64,000 nucleotides of DNA, taken from Lumbricus terrestris. Taxonomy: Eukaryota > Annelida > Clitellata > Crassiclitellata > Lumbricidae. The stretch is from assembly GCA_949752735.1 (NCBI GenBank), contig OX457052.1, positions 35,252,263-35,316,262 on the forward strand, in the 5' to 3' direction. This document shows positions 54,847 to 64,000 of the stretch, one piece after another (the first letter of the stretch is position 1; each line of letters starts with the position of its first letter). The position numbers and the translations under genes were made by a program. Below the pieces are notes generated by a model, which was not told the origin of the DNA, searched no databases, and worked only from the letters and a program-made list of their open reading frames with translations.

Positions 54847-55995
54847 CGGAATGCATTTCAACAGTTTTTGAGCTATTCACTCCAAACCTTCACTACTGTG
54901 TAGGTCTCGGCACGAGACGCAAAGTCGAGGGGTTGGCGATTCTCTACCACCATGGGGGCCGGGGTGGGGAGCGAAACCCCCAAATTGTTTTCCAAATTTT
55001 TTTAGCCATTTATATGAAATTTTTTTCCTGGATAGAGGGCCATCAGAACCACCCGGATCAGTAGTTGGTGAATCTCTACCACCAAGGGGGCCAGCGTGGG
55101 GGCGAAAACATTAAGATGGTTAAACACCTTCTTAAACGCTTCCATGGTCATTATATAAATGGCGAGAGCTGCTAATTTAATTTTAACGAAAATCCTTATT
55201 TCACGGGTGGCGTACTGGTGCAGGTCGGTGTGGTGGGGTGAGGTGGGAAAGAGGGTGGGGGGCGGGGAGAGGGTTAGGAGAATGGGGTGAGGGGGAATTT
55301 TTCCTGGAAACCCTAATTTCACCGTTTTCACGGGTGGCGTACTGGTGGAGGTCGTAGTGTGGTGGGGTGGGGGAGCGGGTGTGGGAAGAGGTGGGAGTGG
55401 AGGAATTTGTCCCTAAACCCAAATATCGCGGGTGGCGTACCGATGAAGGTCGGAGTGCGGTGGGGTGTTGTAGAGTGGGGATGCTATGGGGGTGGGTGAG
55501 GTTGAGGGGGTTGGGATCGTGGTGGGGTAGGGGGTGGGGTGAAATGGGGTGGGGGTAAGAGGTGTGGTGAGGGGTGGGGTCGGGGTGGCGTGGGGTGGAG
55601 GGGTGGGGGTTTTGGGTGGAGGGGTGAGGGTGGGGTGGAGGGTGGGGGTTGGGGTGTGGTGGGGTTGGGGTGAGGGTGGATGGAGGGGTGGGGTGGGGAG
55701 TGGAATGTAGGGGGATGGGGTGGGAGTTGTGTTGGGGTGGAGTGGGGTCGGAGGGGGTTAGGGGTGGAGTGGGGGTGGAATGGGGGTGGAGTGGGGTGGT
55801 GAGGTTGGAGGAGGTTGGGGTGGAGGGCTGGGTTGGGTGTGGGGGTGGGATGGGGGTGGTAATTTTCCTGAGACCCAAATTTCTCGGGTGGCGTACTGGT
55901 ACAGACCGGAGTGTGGTCGGGTGTTGTGTGGTGGGGTTGTGGCCGAAGCGGGTCGAATCCTAAATTTCCCGGGCAACGCCGGGTACCCCAGCTAG
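54774..55995 (+). mobile_element. Non-autonomous Helitron B nested in Helitron A
   Basis: It begins TCTATATAAATAAAGAGAAG after host A and ends with hairpin CCCGG/CCGGG, 8 nt, then CTAG before host T. This is the canonical Helitron arrangement without a TSD. A (TGTC)n stretch lies near the 5' end (54,806-54,842). About 55,200-55,950 is a G-rich GGGGTGG-type minisatellite with repeated GGGTGGCGTACTGGT segments. No coding capacity; length 1,222 bp. Confidence 0.85.
55200..55950. repeat. G-rich minisatellite inside Helitron B
   Basis: Highly repetitive GGGGTGGGGTGG-like DNA with several interspersed GGGTGGCGTACYGGTG copies about 130-480 bp apart. The long Pro/His/Thr and Gly/Val ORFs over it are composition artefacts. 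Confidence 0.9.
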
Positions 55996-55997
55996 TA

Positions 55998-56459
55998 TAC
56001 TATATAGTTACTGGATAGCTAATTGCATATGAAAGCTCGGATTATCGCTCACTAAGGGCAAATACCCAGAATTCCTTGAGGCAAGCCAAGAGCAATCCCA
56101 GGATTCTCTGGGGCAAATCCCAAGATTTTCTGGGGCAACTCCCAGAATTCCTAGAGGCAAACCATAGTAAAGGATAGGCGGCACACCACTTCGCTTTAAA
56201 ACGCAAATTTCTCAGCAATGATACAAAATTGTTTAAAACCAGCCTGGGGTTTTTGAGTTGAGTGACATACAAAACAATCAACCTAAATGTATTTAGCGGC
56301 CACTGACGCGATTTCTTGAAAATAGTCTTTAAAGTTGACGAATTTAACATGGGTTTACATATAAACAAGTACACGCTGCCCATACCGGAAGTCAGAGCTG
56401 ATTCGCCGTCTGCCATAGACCAGTAACCGAAGCTTTACCTATCCAGTTACTATATAGTA
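55998..56459. mobile_element. MITE with TACTATATAGTTACTGGATA ends
   Basis: The left end TACTATATAGTTACTGGATA and the right end (complement at 56,439-56,459) are near-perfect inverted repeats, starting two bases after the Helitron B end. Four ~28-bp repeats with CCCAGAATTCCT-like and GAGGCAA-like parts lie at 56,058-56,165. A 124-codon minus-strand ORF fills most of the element, but I recognise no domain. Confidence 0.65.
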
Positions 56460-57454
56460 CATATCAATGCGCACACGTACGCGAGTTACATAATTGTAAA
56501 TAATTGAATTTGTCAATTTAATTAGATGAAATTTACATGAAAATGCCTATACGTAAGCCTAAGTGTTCATTTACAAACGCACTGAAAGTCCAATACACAG
56601 GTTTTAGTGAAGGTCGCTATGACTGGGAAGCTGAATGTTTGACATGTCTAACTTGCTGAAAGACATAAGTTCTTCAAAGAAATACGCTTGGACTGAGCCC
56701 CGAGCACAGTCTACGGTCCCAACCTCAGTTTCCGCAAATTCGGACGATTCTGATGATAATGACTCATGATGAGATGTCACTACTATTTTCTGTGAGTTGG
56801 TCACTGTTTTGTTTCTGTGTACAGTCAGTGACCGGTAATGTAATGTGTGCTGAACTGAAGTACTGAACACTGACTCAATGAAGTTTAAATTGAAATTATG
56901 TAGGCCTACAATAAGAACAATATTTTGTGTGGTTTAACGTTACTTTTTATTTATACAACACTTAACATTGGCGTAGCACTTAAGAGGCTATAGGAGCCGG
57001 CTATGAGATGGTAACCGGATGAACATTTTATTTGTCCTCTTTTTCATCTGAGCACTTATGGTAACCCTAATGGGGGACTCAGTGAGCAGTTCCTTTAAGT
57101 GAAAATAGATGTCGCCACTATGTATATTAGACCAAGAAGTTCTGTGGTTGTCGGTCTTGATTTCAGTGTTTATGTTGTTATGATCGATTGCTTCGCGTTA
57201 GAATTAAAATTTAATTCCATCATGGATAATTACGGAAATTGGAAGAAATGTTGAAAGTGGAGTTGAGGCAAAGAGAAACCAAGAGTTCTGGAAGATAACA
57301 CATGCTTCTTGAACGGTAAGATAACGAAAGGCATAAAAAAAACCGGAGGTGTTCGAATGGAACGGTTTGCGAAAATTTTCAAAGGAATCGGTTCAGAACT
57401 CTCCGATAACCGATGTAACAAACTGTAACTTTTACATTTTTATTTATATAGATA
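56460..57454. other. Remaining part of Helitron A, non-coding
   Basis: No gene that I can support. An 88-codon minus-strand ORF (56,604-56,870) has no recognisable domain. TAGGCCTA occurs at about 56,902. Confidence 0.4.
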
Positions 57455-57662
57455 AACTAACCAGGTCTGCGATTAAGGTAGAAGTTCACATATTCTGGTT
57501 CATACAGTGATCAACACAAAATGGCGAGCGATTATAGTAGTTTGCAATAATGACAATAATAATAATACAAGCTGCAATATATGAAAGTATGTCGTGTCAT
57601 CTAGCGAACACATTTTAACCAACCTAGAACAGCAAAGTTTAAAATGCGATATCGATTTATCT
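57455..57662. repeat. Second half of the unit 4 anchor
   Basis: AACTAACCAGGTCTGCGATTAA through CAAAATGGCGAGCG and ATGTCGTGTCATCTAGCGAA, the continuation of the anchor after Helitron A. It ends at a short TATGCATG-like repeat, as unit 1 does at 13,424. Confidence 0.7.
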
Positions 57663-57994
57663 ATGCATGTATGCATGCATGTATGTATGTGTATAAAGAC
57701 GGACTTGCAAAAGTGCTGGTCTTAAACACCTTTAAAACGGTGTCAACCGCTGCTTTTATGCGAAATTGCGCATGGGACCTAAAGAAAAGTGCAGTGATAA
57801 GCCCGTGAGGGCAAAGTCCAACAGGAAATATGAGAGTTTTTGACACCATGGTGGCCGAGATTCGCGAACCCCTCCACTGCGTGTCCGATGCCGAGACGGA
57901 CACAGTAGTGAAGGTTTGGAGTGAAAAGCTCAAAAACTGTCGAAATGTATTTGGGTCAAACAGACACACAGAATCTTCTCTTTATTTATACAGA
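57663..57994 (-). mobile_element. Helitron B-like copy, 5' part
   Basis: Reading leftward from 57,994, the sequence begins TCTGTATAAATAAAGAGAAG and follows Helitron B for about 150 bp (for example CAGTTTTTGAGCTTTTCACT and CCAAACCTTCACTACTGTG). It then diverges. No CTRR end was located, so the copy is truncated or belongs to another subtype. Confidence 0.6.
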
Positions 57995-58786
57995 TATGTC
58001 TAACGTTAATGTCTGCCTGCGTCTGTCGTGTAAGTCTGTTTGCGTTTGTTTATGTCTGTGTCTATATCTGTTTGTCTGTCTTTGTCTATTTGTCTGTAAG
58101 TAGCAATAGTTACACGCACACAAGTACACGCACATATACACACACATACGCTCACACTTACATGAACATACATGAACACATACACACATGTAGACACATA
58201 CACACACATACAAACACATACACTTATACACACACATACGCTCACACTTACATACATGTAAACATACATGAACACATACACACATACACACATGTAGACA
58301 CATACACACATACAAACAAATACACATATACATACACACATGCACACCCATGCACACAACATGCACGTATACTCGCACACACACACACACACACGTGCAA
58401 ACACATACACGTGCACCTACACATACACATACGGTCACACATACACACATGCCTACACGCATACAAAAACACGCATGCAGACACGCACACTCAGACACAC
58501 CGTAGATCGAACGCTTCGGCATGAAAATCCGGTGCAGTGTCCGTGCTGTAATCGGGAGCGCCTCTGAGCAGTGAGCTTTAGAAATTTAAAAATATATAAT
58601 AAAATGAATAAAATAAAATATCGCATAGCCCACATTTAATACGATTTCAAAACATCGTCCGTATAAACCTGAAGCAAACACCGCCGATGCGCACACGGTG
58701 AGACTCTAAAGCCACCATCGACAGAAAAGAATTCTAGCCAAACTCAATACACGCGATAGATACGAAGTGCGCTCACCATCGTATTT
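57995..58786. repeat. CA/ACAT-rich simple repeats
   Basis: About 58,110-58,500 is a degenerate (CA)n/(ACAT)n tract with ACACATACG and CATGTAGACACATA motifs. The Cys/Val-rich and Thr/His-rich ORFs are artefacts. 58,500-58,786 contains no gene that I can support. Confidence 0.8.
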
Positions 58787-58925
58787 CCTACATCATGGTC
58801 TGGACTACTGCAGCGCCCTCTAAGTGGGTCTTCCAGTGACTCGGGCTGGGCGCTTAGATCGGGTCTTGTGCTCTGTGGCACGCCTTCTTGGTCGCATCCA
58901 AAGATTCGGCCATCACTGGCGGTAC
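58787..58925 (+). pseudogene. CR1/L2-like LINE scrap
   Basis: The translation reads GLDYCSAL, a stop, then GRLDRVLCSVARLL. This matches the C-terminal region of the LINE ORF just downstream (RLDYCSTLYHGLP ... CLERVLRSAARLV). It is a separate, diverged fragment preceding the longer copy. Confidence 0.65.
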
Positions 58926-58968
58926 TGAGTGTCGGAATTAATTTGGAAGCGATAATTATCTGTAAGAA

Positions 58969-61242
58969 TTGGGCGGTGACACATTATGGGCATACATACA
59001 TTCATTCATCGTCATCGCCACTGTGCCATTCTATCATCAGGCGCCAATTCATATCGAAAAGCAGGTTCGTAATTGGCGGCAACTGGACCGTAGGCCTACT
59101 GCATTCCGTGAGTCCTTAATGAGCGTTCCTGCCATTGCTGATCCATCTTCCCTGACTGATGCTTCGACCACAGACCTGTTCGCCATCTACGATTCGACCA
59201 TGACGGATGTTCTGAACACCTTACTTCCGTTACACCCGGCAAAGACGCGTCGTTCCGTTCTAACACCTTGGTTCGACGCCGAGTGCCGCTCCTTCCGCCG
59301 CCATGCTCGTTGCTTAGAGAGGCGTTACAGACGCACCAAATCATCTACCGACTGCACCAACTTTGTAAAATACGTCCGTGAGATGCATCGAAAATATAAA
59401 GAAAAGGAACGAGTGCATTGGGAGGAAAAGATCGCCTACCATTCAAGAGAGCCCAGGAAGCTCTGGTCGACGTTCAATGACCTCCTTGGACGTGCCCGAC
59501 CAGGAGGCAACACTACCACGCCTCTCTTCTCGCCTGATGCATTTTTAGACGTTTTCACAACGAAGGTAAACACCGTCAGAGACGCTACGGCAAACTCTTC
59601 ATCACCGATTTTTCCTCCCGCTAACTGTGAGCTGTCTTCCTTCGATCCTGTCTCAGCTCAAGAACTGCGACGAATCATTCTTACCTCTGCACCGAAGACC
59701 TGTGAACTAGACCCTCTCCCTACGTTCCTCCTCCAGGAGTTAGTTGACACGCTACTCCCTTTCCTAACGCTCCTCTGCAATAGTTCCCTCCGTGATGGTG
59801 TGCTTCCCGAGTCACAGAAACGATCAATCGTTGTTCCAGTGCCTAAGAGTGAAAGTTCGGATATGGCGGATCCAACTAACTTTAGGCCCATAGCAAATGT
59901 TTCTTTTTTGTCTAAAATAATTGAAAAGGTTGTAGCTGCCCAGCTCACCCAATGCCTTAATAAAAATGATCTCCTTCCATTTTTTCAATCAGGTTTCCGG
60001 AAAGACCACTCCACGGAGACTTTACTTCTTCGCCTTCTTTCGGATATCTATACGGCCATAGACAACTCCCATGTCACCCTTTTGGCATTGTTCGATGTGA
60101 GCGCAGCTTTCGACACGGTTGACCATGATATCCTTTTAACTAGACTTTCTATCTCTTTTGGCATCTCAGGAAATTTTCTCAACTGGCTTACTTCCTACCT
60201 TCAGGACCGTTCTTACACTGTTGCTTGTGGGACTACTAGATCATCCTGGGCACCTGCCCCGTTTGGACTGCCCCAAGGCTCTGTCCTAGGTCCCCTGTTA
60301 TATATAATATACACTGCAGACCTTGGACCACTCTTACTGGCAAATTCAATCCTTAGTCAATCCTATGCTGATGACCTCCAGGCATATGTTCACTGCCCAG
60401 CATCTGCCGCTACTGATGCGGTTCGAGATATTTGTAGGACTATGGAAACCCTGGAAGCCTGGATGTCTTCAAACCGTTTGCGACTGAACCCTACCAAGAC
60501 GCAATATATCTGGTTTGGGACGCGTCAACAACTTGCAAAAATCGACATGAAAGCCTTAGCATTAGAGTTTCCTCTGATTACTTTCTCACCTTTTGTGCGG
60601 GACCTTGGTGTTATTTTAGACCAAGAGCTAACTTTTACTCGGCATATAAACCTGCTTTGTCGAAGCTGTTACTACCAGTTACGTCAGCTTAAGGTGGTCT
60701 CCCGCTCTCTGTCTTTTAGTGCTGCCTCTACTCTTGTTCACACTTTCGTAGTTTCCCGCCTTGACTACTGCAGCACCCTCTATCATGGACTACCGGCTGA
60801 CCGGATTGACTGCCTGGAACGGGTCCTCCGCTCTGCGGCGCGACTTGTTGTCCATATCCCAAAATATGGCCATGTCTCATCCTATATGCGGGATATCTTA
60901 CACTGGCTCCCTTCTCCACAGCGGATTGCATACAGGGTCTGTGCCCTGGTTAGGCGGTGCATTGAAGGACTAGCCCCACCCTATCTTCGAGAACTCTGTT
61001 GTTCCACCTTGGGAGTTCAGCGTCGATCGACCCTTCGATCGGCGAACCACGCTGAGCTTCTGGTTCCCCGCTCACGGACTGCTATCCGACAGCGTCGTTC
61101 ATTCTCTGTTGCAGGTCCTACAGCTTGGAATGGTCTCCCTGTTACACTGCGCTTAATTCCCAGGGGTCACTCCGCTCTGTTCCTTAAGAACCTAAAAACT
61201 GTTTTATTTAGCCGTGGCTGGGCCGGGAGCGCTTCTGAGTAG
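58969..61242 (+). CDS. Reverse transcriptase of a CR1/L2-like LINE (5'-truncated)
   Basis: The open frame of 757 codons starts at a non-ATG codon; the first Met is residue 51 (59,119). The truncation is supported by the missing endonuclease. Motifs are NFRPIANVSFLSKIIEKV (~305), SGFRKDHSTETLLL (~345), LFDVSAAFDTVDHDILL (~370-385), GLPQGSVLGPLLY (~433), the catalytic YADD (~466), LNPTKTQYIWFG (~507) and the C-terminal LDYCSTLYHGLP and GPTAWNGLPVTLR. The 3' end GGCGCTATATAAATTT plus an ATTC repeat is typical of CR1/L2-group elements. LINE residues probably begin around 59,050. No internal stop or frameshift is visible over 2.2 kb, so the copy is fairly young, though it cannot be autonomous. Confidence 0.9.
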   Translation: MGGDTLWAYIHSFIVIATVPFYHQAPIHIEKQVRNWRQLDRRPTAFRESLMSVPAIADPSSLTDASTTDLFAIYDSTMTDVLNTLLPLHPAKTRRSVLTPWFDAECRSFRRHARCLERRYRRTKSSTDCTNFVKYVREMHRKYKEKERVHWEEKIAYHSREPRKLWSTFNDLLGRARPGGNTTTPLFSPDAFLDVFTTKVNTVRDATANSSSPIFPPANCELSSFDPVSAQELRRIILTSAPKTCELDPLPTFLLQELVDTLLPFLTLLCNSSLRDGVLPESQKRSIVVPVPKSESSDMADPTNFRPIANVSFLSKIIEKVVAAQLTQCLNKNDLLPFFQSGFRKDHSTETLLLRLLSDIYTAIDNSHVTLLALFDVSAAFDTVDHDILLTRLSISFGISGNFLNWLTSYLQDRSYTVACGTTRSSWAPAPFGLPQGSVLGPLLYIIYTADLGPLLLANSILSQSYADDLQAYVHCPASAATDAVRDICRTMETLEAWMSSNRLRLNPTKTQYIWFGTRQQLAKIDMKALALEFPLITFSPFVRDLGVILDQELTFTRHINLLCRSCYYQLRQLKVVSRSLSFSAASTLVHTFVVSRLDYCSTLYHGLPADRIDCLERVLRSAARLVVHIPKYGHVSSYMRDILHWLPSPQRIAYRVCALVRRCIEGLAPPYLRELCCSTLGVQRRSTLRSANHAELLVPRSRTAIRQRRSFSVAGPTAWNGLPVTLRLIPRGHSALFLKNLKTVLFSRGWAGSASE

Positions 61243-61346
61243 CCTACCTTGAAGAGGCGCTATATAAATTTCTGAAATAAATAAATAAATTCATTCATTC
61301 ATTCATTCATTCATTCATTCATTCATTCATTCATTCATTCATTCAT
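61243..61346 (+). repeat. 3' UTR and (ATTC)n tail of the LINE
   Basis: A short 3' end with GAGGCGCTATATAAATTTC, (AAAT)n, then about 58 bp of ATTC repeats (61,289-61,346). The tail marks the 3' boundary of the LINE at 58,969. Confidence 0.8.
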
Positions 61347-62897
61347 ACATACATACGTAGGTACAGAGACACACCTTCGACATTAAACTATATATTAAAC
61401 TATTTATAAAGACAACTAAAACGTATCGACATTAAACTATCAAACTATTTATAAAGACAACTAGAACGTATCAAAGACCAACATTGAAATTTATACTTGC
61501 TCTTAAGTGCTGCAATACGCTGAGCAAATTTCTGTCCAGGGTAACGACCTCTGTTGTCATAGACCCTGGTCAAATCGGATCCATCCATCGATGACCAATA
61601 TTAAAAAGATCTGCTTACAGCGTATAATTCAACTGATTTCTTTCTTAGCCTCAAAATTTATTTGTTTAGTTACGACAGTTAGCGCCTGTGAATAAGCTGG
61701 TTCCCGCGACTTGGCTTTTGTGGGCGCTGTAGAAGTCTCGAGATTACAGTTACGATTACACAAAACGATGGTTATTGTTTAACGTTGCGGAGCGAAACAT
61801 TCCAAAATAATAATCAAATTCCGGTTACTTGGGTTTTGTCAATTAAGCACCTGTGAGATGCGTACAATATTTGCTATAAATACATAAAACACCGAAAGCA
61901 ATTTAATCCAGAGTTATGGTGCGATAATTAAGTTAATTGCTACCTCATTGAACTTACTTATTCTGACACCAAACCTTAACTGATAAAGGTTCTCGTTACG
62001 TTCTTAGTTACATGATCCTTCAACTAAATTTAATTATGCCAATCATCGTGGAAACGACGGCGTCGCAAAAATAAATGTTATAACAGGATTAAAATTTTAC
62101 GTGAAGCGAAAAAAAATTTCTCTTCATTTTATAGTAGTCACGCCAGATCGACGCACCTCTGCGACAATTTTTTGTTGACATAACTAATTGAACAAGATAA
62201 TTATAATCACTTGGGGTGGGCATACAATGTAAAAGTTGCATTTAACTCTGTCACTGATCGTGTAGGCCTAACCTGACGGCGTCAGTCCCAAGCATTGATG
62301 AATGAGGAGGGCGAAGCTATCATTGCTATTCACACAGTGTCAATTAAATGAAGTCATTGCTTTAAAATCCTATTATGGACTGTAATTATCATCACACTGT
62401 CAGAAATCATGCCGCATTTTATTGTTTGTATAACGCTTCTGCTCGGGGGTTGGAGTTCAAAGCACTCTTACAATTATAGTATCACAGTACCACAGTCTTC
62501 TGGGTAAGAGAAAAGTAGGCTTATAGTCTGAGCGTGGACAGCGTCACCTGTGCAAAGGCAGGATGGAAAAGTGATGGGGCCATATACACGACGAACTGAA
62601 AAAAATACTTATCTTATTAGTATCGCGACAACTTATGTAGCAATTTGTACATTTTACTAAAAGATTGAGAAACTCAATTTAAACGGTATGAATCAGATAA
62701 CTAGCATCTTGTTAGTGATAATTTGCGATCAAAAGGTCTTTTCTTGTCTTGACCTAAGATGCGCTCGCCACTGACTAATATTATTACTGATTCGATTAGG
62801 GCTTGGACAAATTCGTCCCATGCATGTGTTAATGCATGTATTCGCGATGCAGTTCTTAAACATCGCGAACCTTTGCCTTGTAAACTTTTTCTTGCAT
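61347..62897. other. Non-coding stretch
   Basis: No gene seen. The segment at about 61,690-61,750 (GCGACTTGGCTTTTGTGGGC, GAAGTCTCGAGATTAC) recurs inside both junction duplications (4,820-4,875; 46,465-46,515), so it is a dispersed repeat of unknown type. Confidence 0.5.
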
Positions 62898-63100
62898 CAG
62901 GGCTTTTTCTAACGTGCAGTTCTACACAAAATGTGCAGTTCTAAATGGATTCGTGCAGTTGTAGAAGCACTTCTGCCACATTCCGTGCAGTTAAAACTAG
63001 TAAAAAAGGTAATTTTTCTCAGATTGGAAGTAATTTACCATGGAGGATGAGAAAGAAGAGAAGAGGATGTGCAGTTCTAAAAATTCCTTAAAAACAGCCG
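62898..63100. mobile_element. hAT-like MITE, second copy of the CAGRGCTKTTTTTAA family
   Basis: 203 bp, related along its whole length to 41,130-41,312 (GTGCAGTTCTACACAAAATG, GAAGTAATTTACCATGGA). Exact 8-bp copies of TCTTGCAT flank it at 62,890-62,897 and 63,101-63,108. The right terminus has one change (CGGCTG for CAGGGC-type). Confidence 0.9.
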
Positions 63101-63639
63101 TCTTGCATCACAACCCAGATTTTATAGTACACGGTATAATTAAGGTCTGGGCTTTTTGCAGGCCACACTGCAAGGGGTAGAAATCCACCGTCAGCAAATG
63201 GGCGACCATTTTGATTGTTAAAGTTGAAGCAACTGTGAAGAGTTTTTCGTCAGTGAACCAAAATAATGAAATGTACGCCCACCAAGTTTGCACGATGACG
63301 AAACAACAGTAGGCCTACTGATTGTTAAGTCGCGTCTGTTTGTTGACCTCCATTAGTTCATCCCATTTACGCTTTTTTAAATATTTTAAACGAAAATCAA
63401 TAATAGCGAGTAATTATAAACAGAATAGTTAGGTTTATAGTGGGAAATAAAATAGTTTTATTCTCAATAATAATTATGCTTTTATAATTATGTTTGAAAT
63501 TCATTTTTCTGTGTATTGTAGATAAGCTTACTTGTTTTCCCGTTCACAGTGTATATCCATCCGTTCATTCAACTCTAGCTATTCAACTGTCCCTCCCTTC
63601 CTCGCTCCGTCCGACCGTCCCTCCCTCCTTCCCTCTGTG

Positions 63640-63670
<31 letters not shown>

Positions 63671-63952
63671 GCATCTCTCTCTTTTTTCTCTCTCTCCTAT
63701 CCCTCTCTCGCCTACGTTCCCTCCCCGACCCTCACATGTCGGTGCAAGGGTTTCAACAGGATGTAGCCAACACATCCATTAGATGAGTTTTTGTATTGAA
63801 TATACAGATGAAGCGATTATGATGCTACACAAGTCGTCTACATACATATCAATAACAATGCGAGCGACGTCATATTATGCGAAGGCCTACATAACAATTG
63901 CTCATAATTATTATTATAGGATACATGTATGAGTCTACTTTGCAAGTGTATT

Positions 63953-63991
<39 letters not shown>

Positions 63992-64000
63992 TCATTCATT
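63101..64000. other. Non-coding stretch with simple repeats at the window end
   Basis: No gene seen. A pyrimidine-rich CCCTCC/CTCTCT tract lies at about 63,590-63,725. A (TG)n(TA)n repeat lies at 63,953-63,990. TAGGCCTA occurs at about 63,311. Confidence 0.6.

Larger units (their letters stand above)
53667..57454 (-). mobile_element. Non-autonomous Helitron A (minus strand), host to nested elements
   Basis: The 5' end on the minus strand is TCTATATAAATAAAAATG (at 57,454), followed outside by the expected host T. The 3' end at 53,667 shows a hairpin (GCCAC/GTGGC) about 13 nt before CTAG. It splits the unit anchor, which is continuous in unit 3 (about 45,605-45,625). The interior is non-coding: CCTCCC-rich DNA, a tandem duplication, Helitron B and a MITE. 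No Rep/helicase ORF. The exact 3' junction is ambiguous because of a TAGCTAGCT context. Confidence 0.7.

Noticed and set aside
55201..55878. 225-codon Pro/His/Thr-rich ORF
   Set aside because: An artefact of the G-rich minisatellite in Helitron B.
56042..56416. 124-codon minus-strand ORF
   Set aside because: It lies within a short MITE with internal repeats and no recognisable domain.
57986..58524. Cys/Val-rich and Thr/His-rich ORFs up to 178 codons
   Set aside because: They come from the degenerate CA/ACAT repeat.

Overview
The window is animal nuclear DNA: intronless poly-C2H2 zinc-finger genes, CR1/L2-like and RTE-like LINEs, a Ty3/gypsy-type retrotransposon, Helitrons, hAT-like MITEs and tRNA-derived SINEs, in AT-rich DNA without operons. 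A marine invertebrate, perhaps an echinoderm or relative, would fit, but I cannot identify the species from sequence alone.

The backbone is a tandem family of zinc-finger units, all on the minus strand. Each unit runs left to right as: a conserved 3' flank, one long zinc-finger ORF, a conserved 5' flank, a long tract of degenerate ~35-bp repeats (core TTCATCAATCCAGCTTCTAT), then an anchor block containing CAAAATGGCGAGCGATTAAA. Unit 0 is represented only by its right-hand part (1-~3,570). The other zinc-finger ORFs are at 6,123-8,492 (unit 1), 25,902-27,596 (unit 2), 39,281-40,978 (unit 3) and 47,713-50,338 (unit 4). Units 2 and 3 are intact. Unit 1 has lost its conserved leader and start. Unit 4 has a nonsense codon and a frameshift. 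A near-identical block precedes units 1 and 4 (3,575-~5,500 and 45,766-~47,100), so that junction was copied late.

Almost everything else is transposons inserted into this scaffold. Because the units are paralogous, many insertions have an uninterrupted counterpart elsewhere in the window, and target-site duplications (TSDs) can be read directly. Examples are RTE-like LINEs (1,064-2,359; 4,093-4,705; 38,075-39,258), a CR1-like LINE tail (~29,056-29,370), hAT-like MITEs (41,130-41,312; 42,805-42,986; 62,898-63,100; 23,788-24,150), a hAT-ended composite (29,403-33,286) holding a 2.6-kb near-perfect palindrome, SINEs (12,263-~13,190; 51,672-51,911), nested Helitrons (53,667-57,454 with 54,774-55,995) and a complete 6.65-kb LTR retrotransposon (14,644-21,297). 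The LTR element has integrase upstream of reverse transcriptase, as in Gmr1-like elements, and carries a changed protease active site and a late frameshift. The right end (58,787-61,346) holds a CR1/L2-like LINE with a 757-codon open frame.

The least expected signal is a set of foldback elements (12,349-12,903; 34,006-34,408; 43,946-45,496, and probably 10,206-10,738, 52,748-53,122, 13,585-14,062 and 36,967-37,490). The clear ones have ends beginning 5'-GG and 8-bp TSDs. Most have interiors made of the same ~35-bp repeat as the surrounding units, in opposed orientations. Two share a core but have different terminal repeats. Separately, the palindrome TAGGCCTA recurs about 15 times and in one clean case is the exact indel between two near-identical duplicates.
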